In this document: positions 18,000 through 27,285 of the stretch, in pieces
Position numbering within the stretch: position 1 is the first letter of the stretch
Layout: every line of letters starts with the position of its first letter
DNA from: Bacteroides stercorirosoris
GTDB taxonomy: Bacteria; Bacteroidota; Bacteroidia; Bacteroidales; Bacteroidaceae
Assembly (NCBI RefSeq): GCF_900142015.1
Contig: NZ_FQZN01000005.1
Location: forward strand, 62,001-126,000
DNA length: 64,000 nt
Reading direction: 5' to 3'
Program-made: the position numbers and the translations under genes
Notes under the pieces: model-generated
What the model was told of the DNA's origin: nothing
Database searches by the model: none
The model's input: only the letters and a program-made list of their open reading frames with translations

Positions 18000-20150
18000 A
18001 TGAATTTGAAAAATATATACCTGATTTTCTTGCTGTGTTGTGCGCTAGGGCTACATGCAGAGAACGGTTATGAGCTATGGCTACGTTATAAGCCGGTAAA
18101 CAAAGGAAATCTTTGCGAGTCCTACTGCTTGAAAAGCCGTAAAATTATGTTCCCGGGAGAAACAGAAAGCCTGATTGCTGCAAAGAAAGAACTACAGGTC
18201 GGTCTGTCCGGATTATTAAATATGCCTTATACAGAAGCGGAGACTTTAGAAGATAACATGCTGGTGGTTGGTACACCTCAGTCTGTATCATTGTTTAAGA
18301 AGCAAGATTTCTATGCCGAAATTAACGGATTGTCCGACGAAGGCTATCTAATTCTGGACTGTACCATAGAAGGGAAAAAGGCTATAGCTATAGCAGCCCG
18401 GACAGATGTCGGAGTACTATATGGCGTTTTCCATTATCTCAGGTTGATACAGACCAATCAGTCTTTGGATAAACTATATATTCAGGAAAATCCGAAACTG
18501 AAGTATCGTGTATTAAATCATTGGGATAACCTGAACGGAACAGTAGAACGTGGTTATGCAGGGTATAGTATCTGGAATTGGGAAAGGCTTCCATCTTATA
18601 AGGAACAGCGCTATACGGATTATGCACGTGCCAATGCCTCCATCGGTATCAACGGAACAGTACTCAACAATGTGAATGCACAAGCTAAAAGTTTGCGGAC
18701 AGATTGGCTGGTAAAAGCTTCCGGACTGGCAGATGTATTCCGCCCTTATGGTATAAAAGTGTATCTGACAGCAAAGTTTAGCGCACCCAAAGAAATAGGC
18801 GGACTGAATACGGCTGACCCTAAAGATCCTCAGGTGCGAAAATGGTGGAAAGAGAAAGTGAAAGAAATATATTCTTTAATTCCCGATTTTGGTGGTTTTC
18901 TGGTAAAGGCAAACTCAGAAGGTCAACCCGGACCACAAGATTACGGCTGTTCTCATGCCGATGGTGCGAATATGCTTGCCGAGGCTTTGGAACCTTATGG
19001 GGGGATTGTATTTTGGAGAGCATTTGTCTATCAGAATGAACGTCATGTAGATCGTGTGATAAACGGGTACAATGAGTTTAAACCGCAGGATGGTAAATTT
19101 GCAAAAAATGTCTTTGTACAACCCAAGAACGGCCCCATAGACTTTCAGCCGCGTGAACCTTTTCACCCTTTATTCGGTGGTATGCCCGATACGCCGCTGT
19201 CTTTAGAGTTTCAGATAACACAGGAGAATCTTGGGCATGCAGGACATCTGGTATATTTGGGCACTCTGTTTGAAGAAACCCTTCAATCAGATACTTATGA
19301 GAATGGAAAAGGCTCTACCGTTTCAAAGGTTTTGCAAAACTACGGGGAATCTCATGGAATTTCAGCCATCGCCGGTGTTCCTAATATTGGTACAGACCTT
19401 AATTGGACAGGACATTTGTTCGGACAAGCCAACTGGTATGCCTTCGGTCGTCTGGCATGGAATCCGGATACAAGCTCAGGCGAAATAGCGGAAGACTGGG
19501 CGAGAATGACCTTCTCCAATGACAAAAGCGTAATCTCTCCGGTACTGAAAATTATGATGATATCCCGTGAAACCTATGTCAACTATACCATGCCCCTCGG
19601 ATTGAATCATATCATGAACTATGATACACATAACGGGCCTGAACCTTGGCATAACGATCCGGTATGGACTGCTTTCGACTATCATAAAATAACCAGAGAC
19701 AGTATCGGTGTAAACAGAACTGCCAAGGGGACGGGAGCTACCGGACAATATCATAATCCGATCAGTGAAATGTTTGATGATATCAGGAAGTGCCCTCAGG
19801 AATATCTTCTGTGGTTTCATCGGGTTCCTTGGAACTATAAGATGGCTTCGGGAAGGACTTTATGGGATGAACTAATTTATCATTACTACAAAGGCGTGGA
19901 CGAAGTTCGGCAGATGCAGACAATTTGGAACGAACTGGATGGTAAGATAGACCGTGAACGTTTTAATCATGTCGCATCTCTATTGAAGTATCAGGAACAA
20001 GAAGCTATCTGGTGGCGAGACGGCTGTCTACTTTTCTTTCAGGACTATTCAAGATTGCCTATCCCTGCAAATCTGGAACAGCCCAAACATTCATTGAAAT
20101 ATTATAAAACCATTCCTTTCCCGCATGATTGGAAAGGACGCTACGAATAA
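18000..20150 (+). CDS. GH67 alpha-glucuronidase
   Basis: 716 residues from ATG 18000; an earlier frame start at 17958 overlaps GH97 and lacks a signal, whereas this start gives one (IFLLCCALGLHAE). GH67 signatures: the catalytic acid in KANSEGQPGP (E307), the catalytic pair D381 (GPIDFQPREP) and E403 (LEFQITQE), plus GIVFWRAFVY and the long C-terminal helical domain. GH67 removes terminal alpha-1,2-linked (4-O-methyl)glucuronic acid from the non-reducing end of oligosaccharides. Together with GH105 it shows that the target glycan of this operon carries uronic acids. Confidence 0.92.
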   Translation: MNLKNIYLIFLLCCALGLHAENGYELWLRYKPVNKGNLCESYCLKSRKIMFPGETESLIAAKKELQVGLSGLLNMPYTEAETLEDNMLVVGTPQSVSLFKKQDFYAEINGLSDEGYLILDCTIEGKKAIAIAARTDVGVLYGVFHYLRLIQTNQSLDKLYIQENPKLKYRVLNHWDNLNGTVERGYAGYSIWNWERLPSYKEQRYTDYARANASIGINGTVLNNVNAQAKSLRTDWLVKASGLADVFRPYGIKVYLTAKFSAPKEIGGLNTADPKDPQVRKWWKEKVKEIYSLIPDFGGFLVKANSEGQPGPQDYGCSHADGANMLAEALEPYGGIVFWRAFVYQNERHVDRVINGYNEFKPQDGKFAKNVFVQPKNGPIDFQPREPFHPLFGGMPDTPLSLEFQITQENLGHAGHLVYLGTLFEETLQSDTYENGKGSTVSKVLQNYGESHGISAIAGVPNIGTDLNWTGHLFGQANWYAFGRLAWNPDTSSGEIAEDWARMTFSNDKSVISPVLKIMMISRETYVNYTMPLGLNHIMNYDTHNGPEPWHNDPVWTAFDYHKITRDSIGVNRTAKGTGATGQYHNPISEMFDDIRKCPQEYLLWFHRVPWNYKMASGRTLWDELIYHYYKGVDEVRQMQTIWNELDGKIDRERFNHVASLLKYQEQEAIWWRDGCLLFFQDYSRLPIPANLEQPKHSLKYYKTIPFPHDWKGRYE

Positions 20151-20161
20151 ATAAAGAATTT

Positions 20162-22090
20162 ATGAAAAACATGATGCTTACAATGTTGTTGGTGTGGTTA
20201 GTTGCCATGCCAACCCAGGCACGTCAGCCTGATGAATATTGGAATTCTCCCCGTGGTACATATGAAGAACGCCGTGCTCTATTTTTAGATTACTACTCAG
20301 AGAATGGAGGCGGACACCCTCTTTACGGTGTCTTCCGCCAGGCAGCGCGTGCCGCTTCCGGTCGTCCTTTGGAGATGGACAAGATGAGGGAGGTGATTTC
20401 CGTTATCAAATCGAACCGTGATTGCAATGACTTTACACTCAATTGTCTGCTTCGCATGGTTTATCTGGACAAGAGGCAACCTTTCTTTCCGGAAGAAATA
20501 AAAGGAAGCATTGAAGAGTGTATTCTGGACTTTAAATATTGGTGGGACGACGGCCGCCGTGATACAACCTATCGTTGTTATCATACGGAAAACCATCAGG
20601 CACTTTATCATACCGCAGAATTACTGGCAGGTCAACTCTATAAAAAAACAAAATTCACCAATGGAATGAACGGCAAACAACACATGGCGCACGCCAAAGA
20701 AAGGCTGATGAAATGGCTGGAATACCGTTTCCGCTTCGGATTCAGTGAATGGATGTCCACCTATTACGAAGTGGAAGTATTGCTGCTGGCCAATTTATAT
20801 GATTTTGCCGAGGACAAGGATATTCGTTCCAAAGCCGGCATGGTACTAGATTTACTCATGTTTGATGTAGCGCTGAATAATTATGAAGGTTTCCTTGGTT
20901 CGGCAAGTGGACGTAATTATGCCAATTCTATCATTATGGGAGCCCACAATACGGCTCCATTAGCCAAATTGGTATTCGGCGTGGGGACTTATGACCGGGA
21001 TGAAGTGATAGCCCCCGTAGCTCTCTCTACCAGTTCGTACCGTTGCCCGGAAGTTATCCGAAAAATAGCAGTGGATTATAAGACTCCTTTATTAAACCGT
21101 CAACGGGTAAGTATAAACGTAGAAGATGCTCCCGCCTATGGCATTTCGTATGATAAGGAGCTGGATTGTCACCTCTTCTGGGGCATGCAGGAGTTCATAC
21201 ATCCTATGGCTATTCGTATGTCTAAACAGATTTCAGAAAAATACGACGTATGGCCCTATCGGAACTATGACGAGTACATTAAAAAATATGATGCGCAGAT
21301 AGCCGAACATGGTAAACTTGTGGATATGCATCTGGATCGATTTGCACTTTCAGAGGCCAATATAGAGACCTACCGTACTAAGGACTATATGTTGAGTTGT
21401 GCGTTGGACTACCGAAAAGGTGCTCCGGGCTATCAGCAACATATATGGCAGGCAACATTGGGTAATAAAGCTTTGGTATATACCAATCACCCCGGTGGAA
21501 AGAATCTGCGTTGGTCGCCTAACTATTGGGCCGGTAACGAAATTCTGCCCCGTGCTGTTCAAAGCAAGAATGTGGTAATCTGCATCTATAACATACCGGT
21601 CAATCAAAAGAATGATTTTTCCCATGCTTATTTCCCAGTGAAAGCTTTTGATGAAGTACATATTTCCGGTTCCTGGATATTTGGACGTAAAGAAGATGGC
21701 TATGTGGCTTTATATTCAAGAAATACGGCAGATTTAAGAGCCGATGACAGAGGGGAAGTCTGTGACCTACTGGCAAAGGGCCGGCAGAATATCTGGATTT
21801 GTGAGACAGGTTCAAAATCACAATGGGGAAGCTTCTCAAAGTTTATAGAAGCCATATCTGCCGCATCGGTTCATGATAACGGATTAGACATCAGTTATGA
21901 ATCTCCGTCCGAAGGTGCGATTTCATACGGTTGGGACAGTCCTTTCTATGTGAAAGGCAAGGAAATGCTATTGCGTTGGCAGTATAGATATGATAATCCT
22001 TATTGCAAAGCCCTGTTCAATTCTACCTGTATAGAGATAGAAAAGGATGGAGAAAAGATAATCCTGGATTACAATAAGACAAAAAGGTGA
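20162..22090 (+). CDS. Unclassified secreted toroid/beta-sheet protein, candidate polysaccharide lyase
   Basis: 642 residues from ATG 20162, with a signal peptide (LVWLVAMPTQARQ). I do not recognise a named family. Residues about 60-270 are helix-rich and tryptophan/tyrosine-rich, like an (alpha/alpha) toroid; the rest is beta-rich, the architecture of PL8/PL17/PL21-type lyases. Candidate active-site segments: YHTENHQALYHTAEL (N144, H145), STYYEVEVLLLANLYDF (Y201, Y202) and GSASGRNYANSIIMGAHNT (Y and H near 254-262). The Asn/His/Tyr set resembles that of toroid lyases. It is 11 bp after GH67 in an operon containing GH105, which uses lyase products. It could instead be a uronide hydrolase. Function inferred. 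Confidence 0.5.
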   Translation: MKNMMLTMLLVWLVAMPTQARQPDEYWNSPRGTYEERRALFLDYYSENGGGHPLYGVFRQAARAASGRPLEMDKMREVISVIKSNRDCNDFTLNCLLRMVYLDKRQPFFPEEIKGSIEECILDFKYWWDDGRRDTTYRCYHTENHQALYHTAELLAGQLYKKTKFTNGMNGKQHMAHAKERLMKWLEYRFRFGFSEWMSTYYEVEVLLLANLYDFAEDKDIRSKAGMVLDLLMFDVALNNYEGFLGSASGRNYANSIIMGAHNTAPLAKLVFGVGTYDRDEVIAPVALSTSSYRCPEVIRKIAVDYKTPLLNRQRVSINVEDAPAYGISYDKELDCHLFWGMQEFIHPMAIRMSKQISEKYDVWPYRNYDEYIKKYDAQIAEHGKLVDMHLDRFALSEANIETYRTKDYMLSCALDYRKGAPGYQQHIWQATLGNKALVYTNHPGGKNLRWSPNYWAGNEILPRAVQSKNVVICIYNIPVNQKNDFSHAYFPVKAFDEVHISGSWIFGRKEDGYVALYSRNTADLRADDRGEVCDLLAKGRQNIWICETGSKSQWGSFSKFIEAISAASVHDNGLDISYESPSEGAISYGWDSPFYVKGKEMLLRWQYRYDNPYCKALFNSTCIEIEKDGEKIILDYNKTKR

Positions 22091-22159
22091 CATTAGGTCA
22101 GGATATATAGAATATAAACTATAATTAAATAACAAATCGTTTAATTTAAATTGTATATT

Positions 22160-25100
22160 ATGAAGTTACGAAAAACACATTTATTATGGATACCTTTAGT
22201 GGTATGCCTATTTCTCGTAAATAGTGTAAATGTCATGGCGGCTATAGAGCAAGCCATCCATGTAAGAGGGCAGGTTGTAGACTCTGCCGGTGAGCCCGTG
22301 ATTGGAGCCAATATCGTAGTGAAAGGCACTACTACCGGAGTGATTTCGGATATAGACGGCAACTTTGCCATTGATGCGCCGAAGAATGCGGTACTGCTTA
22401 TTTCCTTTATCGGATATAAGTCGGAAGAAGTGAAAGTGACAGGACCTTCGGTGAAAATAGTATTGAAGGATGATACCGAGATGCTGAACGAAGTGGTAGT
22501 TGTCGGTTACGGTTCGCAGAAGAAGTCGGACATCACCGGAGCGATGGTGAACGTAAAGAGCGAAGCACTGCAACAGGCACCCGTAGGAAACATCGGAACG
22601 GCATTGCAAGGTCTTGCTGCCGGTGTGGACGTGCAGATGGCAGGCGGAAATACGCATCCGGGAGCTTCTCCGCAGATTCGTGTGCGTGGAGAGCGTTCGC
22701 TCAATGGAGGTAATGATGTCTTGATTATTGTGGACGGGATTCCTTTCTCCGGCGGACTGAACGAAATCAATAACGATGACGTAGAAAGTATCAGTGTACT
22801 GAAAGATGCTTCGGCGACAGCCATTTATGGTTCCCGCGGTGCCAACGGCGTACTCCTAATCACGACCAAACGTGGAAACAAGGGAAAAATCAACGTTAGT
22901 TACAGCGGCTATTACGGTATCACAACTGCCATCAAGGAATATGATGTGATGAACAGTTCCGAATATATACAACTGAAAAAATGGGCTACCTATAATGCCA
23001 ATCCGGATGCCTACACCGGAATTGATGATCCAAACCTGATGCGCGTGGGTGATGTCTTCCGTGACCAAGAAGAAATGGAAGGCTATTTGGCAGGAAACGA
23101 TACGGACTGGCAGGGCATGATATTCCGAAACGGCATGACGACGAATCATCAGGTGGCTATCAATGGCGGTAATGACCGTACTACTTATAGTGCTTCCGTT
23201 GGTTACTATAAAGGACAGAATAACTATGAGGCACATAGTTTCGAACGTATGACGGCCAAGCTTTCTCTCGACACGGAGATAACCAGCTTCCTGAAAGTAG
23301 GTCTTTCTACTTTAAACACTTACATCATCAATAAAGGCCAGGACACCAATCCAATGGAAATGGCTTTACGTGCTTCTCCTTTCACCACTCCGTACAAAGA
23401 AGACGGTTCTCTGCGTACTTACTTGCCCGGTAGCGGACAAAATGTATGGAATCCCCTACTGGATACACAAAAGAATAGTGTGATAGACGACCGCAAAAGT
23501 CTGTCAACCTTCACGACCGGTTACATTGACGTGAAGTTGCCTTTCGGCATCAAGTATCGTTTCAACGGTGGTATAAACCTGAAATATTATTCAATCGGTC
23601 AATTCCAAGCCAGCAATACAACTAAGCGCATGGGAGCTCTCGATTGGTCGTTTGGAGAATACCAGCACAGCGTAGACTATACACTTGAAAATATCTTGAC
23701 TTGGGACTACTCTTTCAACGACATTCATAATTTTAACGTAACCGGATTGTTTTCCGCACAAGAGAGAGAGTTCACAAAGAACAACGTGTCCGGCAATGAT
23801 TATTACGATGACAATATCCAGTATTATAATCCGGGACTTGCACAAGGCAATGTGACTGGTGGCGGTAGCTACGAAAAATGGGGCTTGCTCTCTTATATGG
23901 GACGTCTGAACTATAATTACAAAGAGAAGTACCTGTTGACGGCAACCGTGAGATACGACGGCTCATCCCGCTTGGCCAAAGGCAACAAGTGGCATGCATT
24001 CCCCTCAGTTGCTTTGGGATGGAACTTGATGCGTGAAAACTTTATGCAGAATGTCAATACGGATGTTCTTTCTGGCATGAAACTTAGAGCCAGTTGGGGT
24101 AATGTGGGTAGTACGGCTATCAGTGCTTATCAGACAATGTCAAGACTGGATACCGGCAGCAAGTACTTGTTAGGAACAAACGGCGTGATGGGCGTTCGTC
24201 CGGGTTCTGTACCGGATAAATCCTTAGGATGGGAAAATACCGAAACCTGGAATGTGGGTGTAGACTTCGGCTTCTTGAATAATCGTATCACAGGTACTAT
24301 CGAGTGGTATCAGCAGAATACTACGGATTTGTTGTTGGGCGTGAACCTGCCTTCTACTTCCGGTTACTCCAATTCTTACCTGACCAATCGCGGTGCTACC
24401 CGAAACCGTGGTCTGGAGTTCAATGTGACTACAGTGAATATCGAAGGCGACGGACAGGACAAGCTCTCTTGGTCAACCGACTTAAACATCTTCGGAAATC
24501 GCAACAAAATCATGGATCTTGGCGAAGGAGTAGAATTTGACAAGGATGCAGGATTCTTCCTGGGGCAAGACAGCTACGTGATTTACTCATACGAGCACGA
24601 CGGCCTGTGGCAGGATACTCCCGAAGACCGTGCATTGGCCGAGTCATTCGGCTATGCGACTTCCGGTGCCAATTCCGTAATCGGTACTGTCAAGATCAAA
24701 AACCACCATATCGATTATGAGGAAGACGGTGTCACTCCGAAAGCCAAACAGATAATCAACGAAGATGACAAAGTATTCATCGGTCGCCGTGCCCCGAAGT
24801 TCGAGGGAGGTATCAACAACCGTTTTGCCTGGAAGGGCTTCGACCTTTCGTTCTTGTGGACATTCCGTTGTGGTGGAACTATTACCTCTGACATGCACAA
24901 CGGCTGGATGAATACATTGCAGGGAGGTTACAACAACCTGAATGTGGATTACTGGACGCCGGACAATACAACAGCCCGCTGGCCGAAACCGACTACCGCT
25001 ACAGTTTCCAACAAAGGACTGCTGGCCCGTTATGACGGCTCTTACCTGAAACTGAGAAATATCACGTTAGGATATAATATCCCCAAGACATTCCTTTCCA

Positions 25101-25270
25101 AATTAAACGTGCAAACAGCCCGCGTATATGCTACAGGCTCAAACCTCTTCACTTGGTTTAGCAAAGAATACCGTAAAGATGGCGGCATAGATCCGGAGAC
25201 TACAAGTACCATCAACTTAAAGACTCCTCCTACACGCACATTTGTGTTTGGCTTGAATTTAACTTTCTAA
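22160..25270 (+). CDS. SusC/RagA-type TonB-dependent outer-membrane transporter
   Basis: 1036 residues from ATG 22160; a TTG three codons earlier is less likely. A signal peptide (ending NVMAA) is followed by a carboxypeptidase-D-regulatory-like domain (VRGQVVDSAGEPVIGANIVVKG, residues about 33-115), the plug (VVVGYGSQKKSDITGA; IRVRGERSL; VLKDASATAIYGSRGANGVLLITTK) and a barrel ending FVFGLNLTF. It takes up the oligosaccharides from the mannan/uronide target of this operon. Placement after six enzyme genes is unusual; susCD normally leads. Confidence 0.95.
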   Translation: MKLRKTHLLWIPLVVCLFLVNSVNVMAAIEQAIHVRGQVVDSAGEPVIGANIVVKGTTTGVISDIDGNFAIDAPKNAVLLISFIGYKSEEVKVTGPSVKIVLKDDTEMLNEVVVVGYGSQKKSDITGAMVNVKSEALQQAPVGNIGTALQGLAAGVDVQMAGGNTHPGASPQIRVRGERSLNGGNDVLIIVDGIPFSGGLNEINNDDVESISVLKDASATAIYGSRGANGVLLITTKRGNKGKINVSYSGYYGITTAIKEYDVMNSSEYIQLKKWATYNANPDAYTGIDDPNLMRVGDVFRDQEEMEGYLAGNDTDWQGMIFRNGMTTNHQVAINGGNDRTTYSASVGYYKGQNNYEAHSFERMTAKLSLDTEITSFLKVGLSTLNTYIINKGQDTNPMEMALRASPFTTPYKEDGSLRTYLPGSGQNVWNPLLDTQKNSVIDDRKSLSTFTTGYIDVKLPFGIKYRFNGGINLKYYSIGQFQASNTTKRMGALDWSFGEYQHSVDYTLENILTWDYSFNDIHNFNVTGLFSAQEREFTKNNVSGNDYYDDNIQYYNPGLAQGNVTGGGSYEKWGLLSYMGRLNYNYKEKYLLTATVRYDGSSRLAKGNKWHAFPSVALGWNLMRENFMQNVNTDVLSGMKLRASWGNVGSTAISAYQTMSRLDTGSKYLLGTNGVMGVRPGSVPDKSLGWENTETWNVGVDFGFLNNRITGTIEWYQQNTTDLLLGVNLPSTSGYSNSYLTNRGATRNRGLEFNVTTVNIEGDGQDKLSWSTDLNIFGNRNKIMDLGEGVEFDKDAGFFLGQDSYVIYSYEHDGLWQDTPEDRALAESFGYATSGANSVIGTVKIKNHHIDYEEDGVTPKAKQIINEDDKVFIGRRAPKFEGGINNRFAWKGFDLSFLWTFRCGGTITSDMHNGWMNTLQGGYNNLNVDYWTPDNTTARWPKPTTATVSNKGLLARYDGSYLKLRNITLGYNIPKTFLSKLNVQTARVYATGSNLFTWFSKEYRKDGGIDPETTSTINLKTPPTRTFVFGLNLTF

Positions 25271-25299
25271 ATTAGTAATTGAATAATAGCAGAATGAAT

Positions 25300-27108
25300 A
25301 TGAAAAAGATATTATCAACACTTGCCTTGTCATCACTTGTTTTGTTGGCAACCGGTTGTTCCGATTTTCTGGAGGAAGAGAATCACTCGAATGTAATGCA
25401 GGATTTCATGGCAACACCTTCCGGCTTTGGCATGGCCCTAAACTCTGTTTATGCCAATGTACGTTCCACTTATAGTGCCGAAGAAGGCATTCACGGACTG
25501 ATGAATCCGGGCACGGATGAATTGAAGAACAATATCGGAGGAAGCAACCGTTGCGCCGATCTTGCAAACTACGATTTAGAGAAATATAATGCAAACAATG
25601 AATACCCAAGGAAATTGTGGAACGATGCCTATATCCACATCAACACCTTGAACTATATGATTGAAAATGCCGATAAAGTAGATATTACCACCACTGTGCT
25701 GACTGCTGCAAAGCGTGACCAGTACTTGGGCGAAGCTTATTTTATGCGAGCTTACAATTACTTTCATTTGGTGGAACAATTCGGTGACGTTACACTGACT
25801 ACCACCTATAATGCATCCCCAAGCACTTCGGCCGAACGCCATGATATGGTGCGTGTTTATGAAGAGGTCATTATCCCTGATTTATTGAATGCCATCAGGC
25901 TCTGTTCACCCAGTCCGCAACTCAATAATCTGGAGTCAGGCCGCGCTTCTGCCGCAGCTGCCCGCCACTTGTTGTCACGCGTTTATCTGACATTAGCCTG
26001 GGTATTCGATAAAGATCCTGCCAATCCATCTTATAAAGGAAATACGCAGACGAAGTACTATAACACCACCAAGGCTAAGGAATATTATCAGAAAGCGTTT
26101 GATATGGCAACCGGATTAATCACGGATGCCCCTTCTTTGGGATTGAAGCTGATGGATAATTATGCAGATGTTTTTGATGAAGCCAATGATGCCCCTTCAG
26201 GCAAGAACAAGGAAGAACTGTTTGTAGCCCGTATGGACTGGGATGATGACAACACTTTTGGCGGACGCAGCACGCTGAATCATTACTTTGTGAATGGTTA
26301 TGACCAGTATTTGGGTGAGCGTAACATCAATGACGGACGTTGTTACTCTTGGATTAATCCTACCGGCTATACCTATAATGCTTTCAACAACCGTGATAAA
26401 GACACACGTTATAAAGCTACTTTCCAGACAGTGTGGTATGCCACTAAAACGCAAAAAGGTGGTGTTGTCAATTATGTCATTGACGGCAAGGACGAAAGCT
26501 TCAACTGGGACTATACCGTTGTTGGCGATACTGCCATGTACTATCCGGGATATTATATGTCCGCTGAGGAAATCAGAGCTAAAACTCAGAACCGTGAAGG
26601 TAATCACTATCTGATTTTTACCCCTGACGCTTACAATGGTCGCGCTATTTTCCCCACTATCATGAAGTTTCTGGACAGAACGCGTGCTATTCCTAATGAC
26701 AATACAGATCGCTCTTACATCATTTATCGTTTAGCCGAAACTTATTTGCTGGCTGCTGAGGCCGCTTTCAAATTGGGTGACAATACGAATGCGGCTAAAT
26801 ATATAAATGTGATCAGGGAGCGTGCCCGTGATAAGCAAATCGGTGAAATTGGTGCATTGGACATCGCTCCAAGTGATGTTACGCTCGACTTCATTCTTGA
26901 AGAACGTACCCGTGAGTTACTTGCAGAACATTGCCGATGGGCAGATTTAGCCCGTACAGGGACATTAATAGACCGTATACGCAAGTATGACGATGGTAAA
27001 GCTAATACGAATATTACGGAAGACAGACATTGGTTGCGCCCTGTTCCACAACAAATGATTGACCGCGTGACAACCGGTGAACGTTATCCGCAGAATCAAG
27101 GATGGTAA
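25300..27108 (+). CDS. SusD/RagB-type surface nutrient-binding lipoprotein
   Basis: 602 residues from ATG 25300; ATG 25294 is two codons upstream and equally possible. Lipoprotein signal MKKILSTLALSSLVLLATGC. SusD features: AYFMRAYNYFHLVEQFGDV, RLAETYLLAAEAAFKLGDN, INVIRERAR and the C-terminal FILEERTRELLAEHCRWADLARTG, then RHWLRPVPQQMIDR. Partner of the SusC encoded 29 bp upstream. Last gene of the operon; a hairpin follows at 27218. Confidence 0.94.
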   Translation: MKKILSTLALSSLVLLATGCSDFLEEENHSNVMQDFMATPSGFGMALNSVYANVRSTYSAEEGIHGLMNPGTDELKNNIGGSNRCADLANYDLEKYNANNEYPRKLWNDAYIHINTLNYMIENADKVDITTTVLTAAKRDQYLGEAYFMRAYNYFHLVEQFGDVTLTTTYNASPSTSAERHDMVRVYEEVIIPDLLNAIRLCSPSPQLNNLESGRASAAAARHLLSRVYLTLAWVFDKDPANPSYKGNTQTKYYNTTKAKEYYQKAFDMATGLITDAPSLGLKLMDNYADVFDEANDAPSGKNKEELFVARMDWDDDNTFGGRSTLNHYFVNGYDQYLGERNINDGRCYSWINPTGYTYNAFNNRDKDTRYKATFQTVWYATKTQKGGVVNYVIDGKDESFNWDYTVVGDTAMYYPGYYMSAEEIRAKTQNREGNHYLIFTPDAYNGRAIFPTIMKFLDRTRAIPNDNTDRSYIIYRLAETYLLAAEAAFKLGDNTNAAKYINVIRERARDKQIGEIGALDIAPSDVTLDFILEERTRELLAEHCRWADLARTGTLIDRIRKYDDGKANTNITEDRHWLRPVPQQMIDRVTTGERYPQNQGW

Positions 27109-27217
27109 TAAATTTAAAAGTTTTTTAATAGAGGGCGGGTACGACACAACTTCAGTACATCTCAAATGCGTTCAGCTCTTTCAGTACCTGTCTTCTCCCC
27201 TATTCATCGGCTTTTAC

Positions 27218-27253
27218 GCTGAAAGCATTCCTTCAGAGGATGCTTTCAGCTTT
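27218..27253 (+). terminator. Hairpin between convergent SusD and VirE-type genes
   Basis: Perfect 11-bp inverted repeat gctgaaagcat (27218-27228) and atgctttcagc (27240-27250), loop 11, followed by a short T-run. It lies 110 bp after the SusD stop and 36 bp from the end of the convergent gene, so it may serve both. Confidence 0.65.
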
Positions 27254-27285
27254 CAGCCATTACCATAGGAACATACCCCGCCTCA

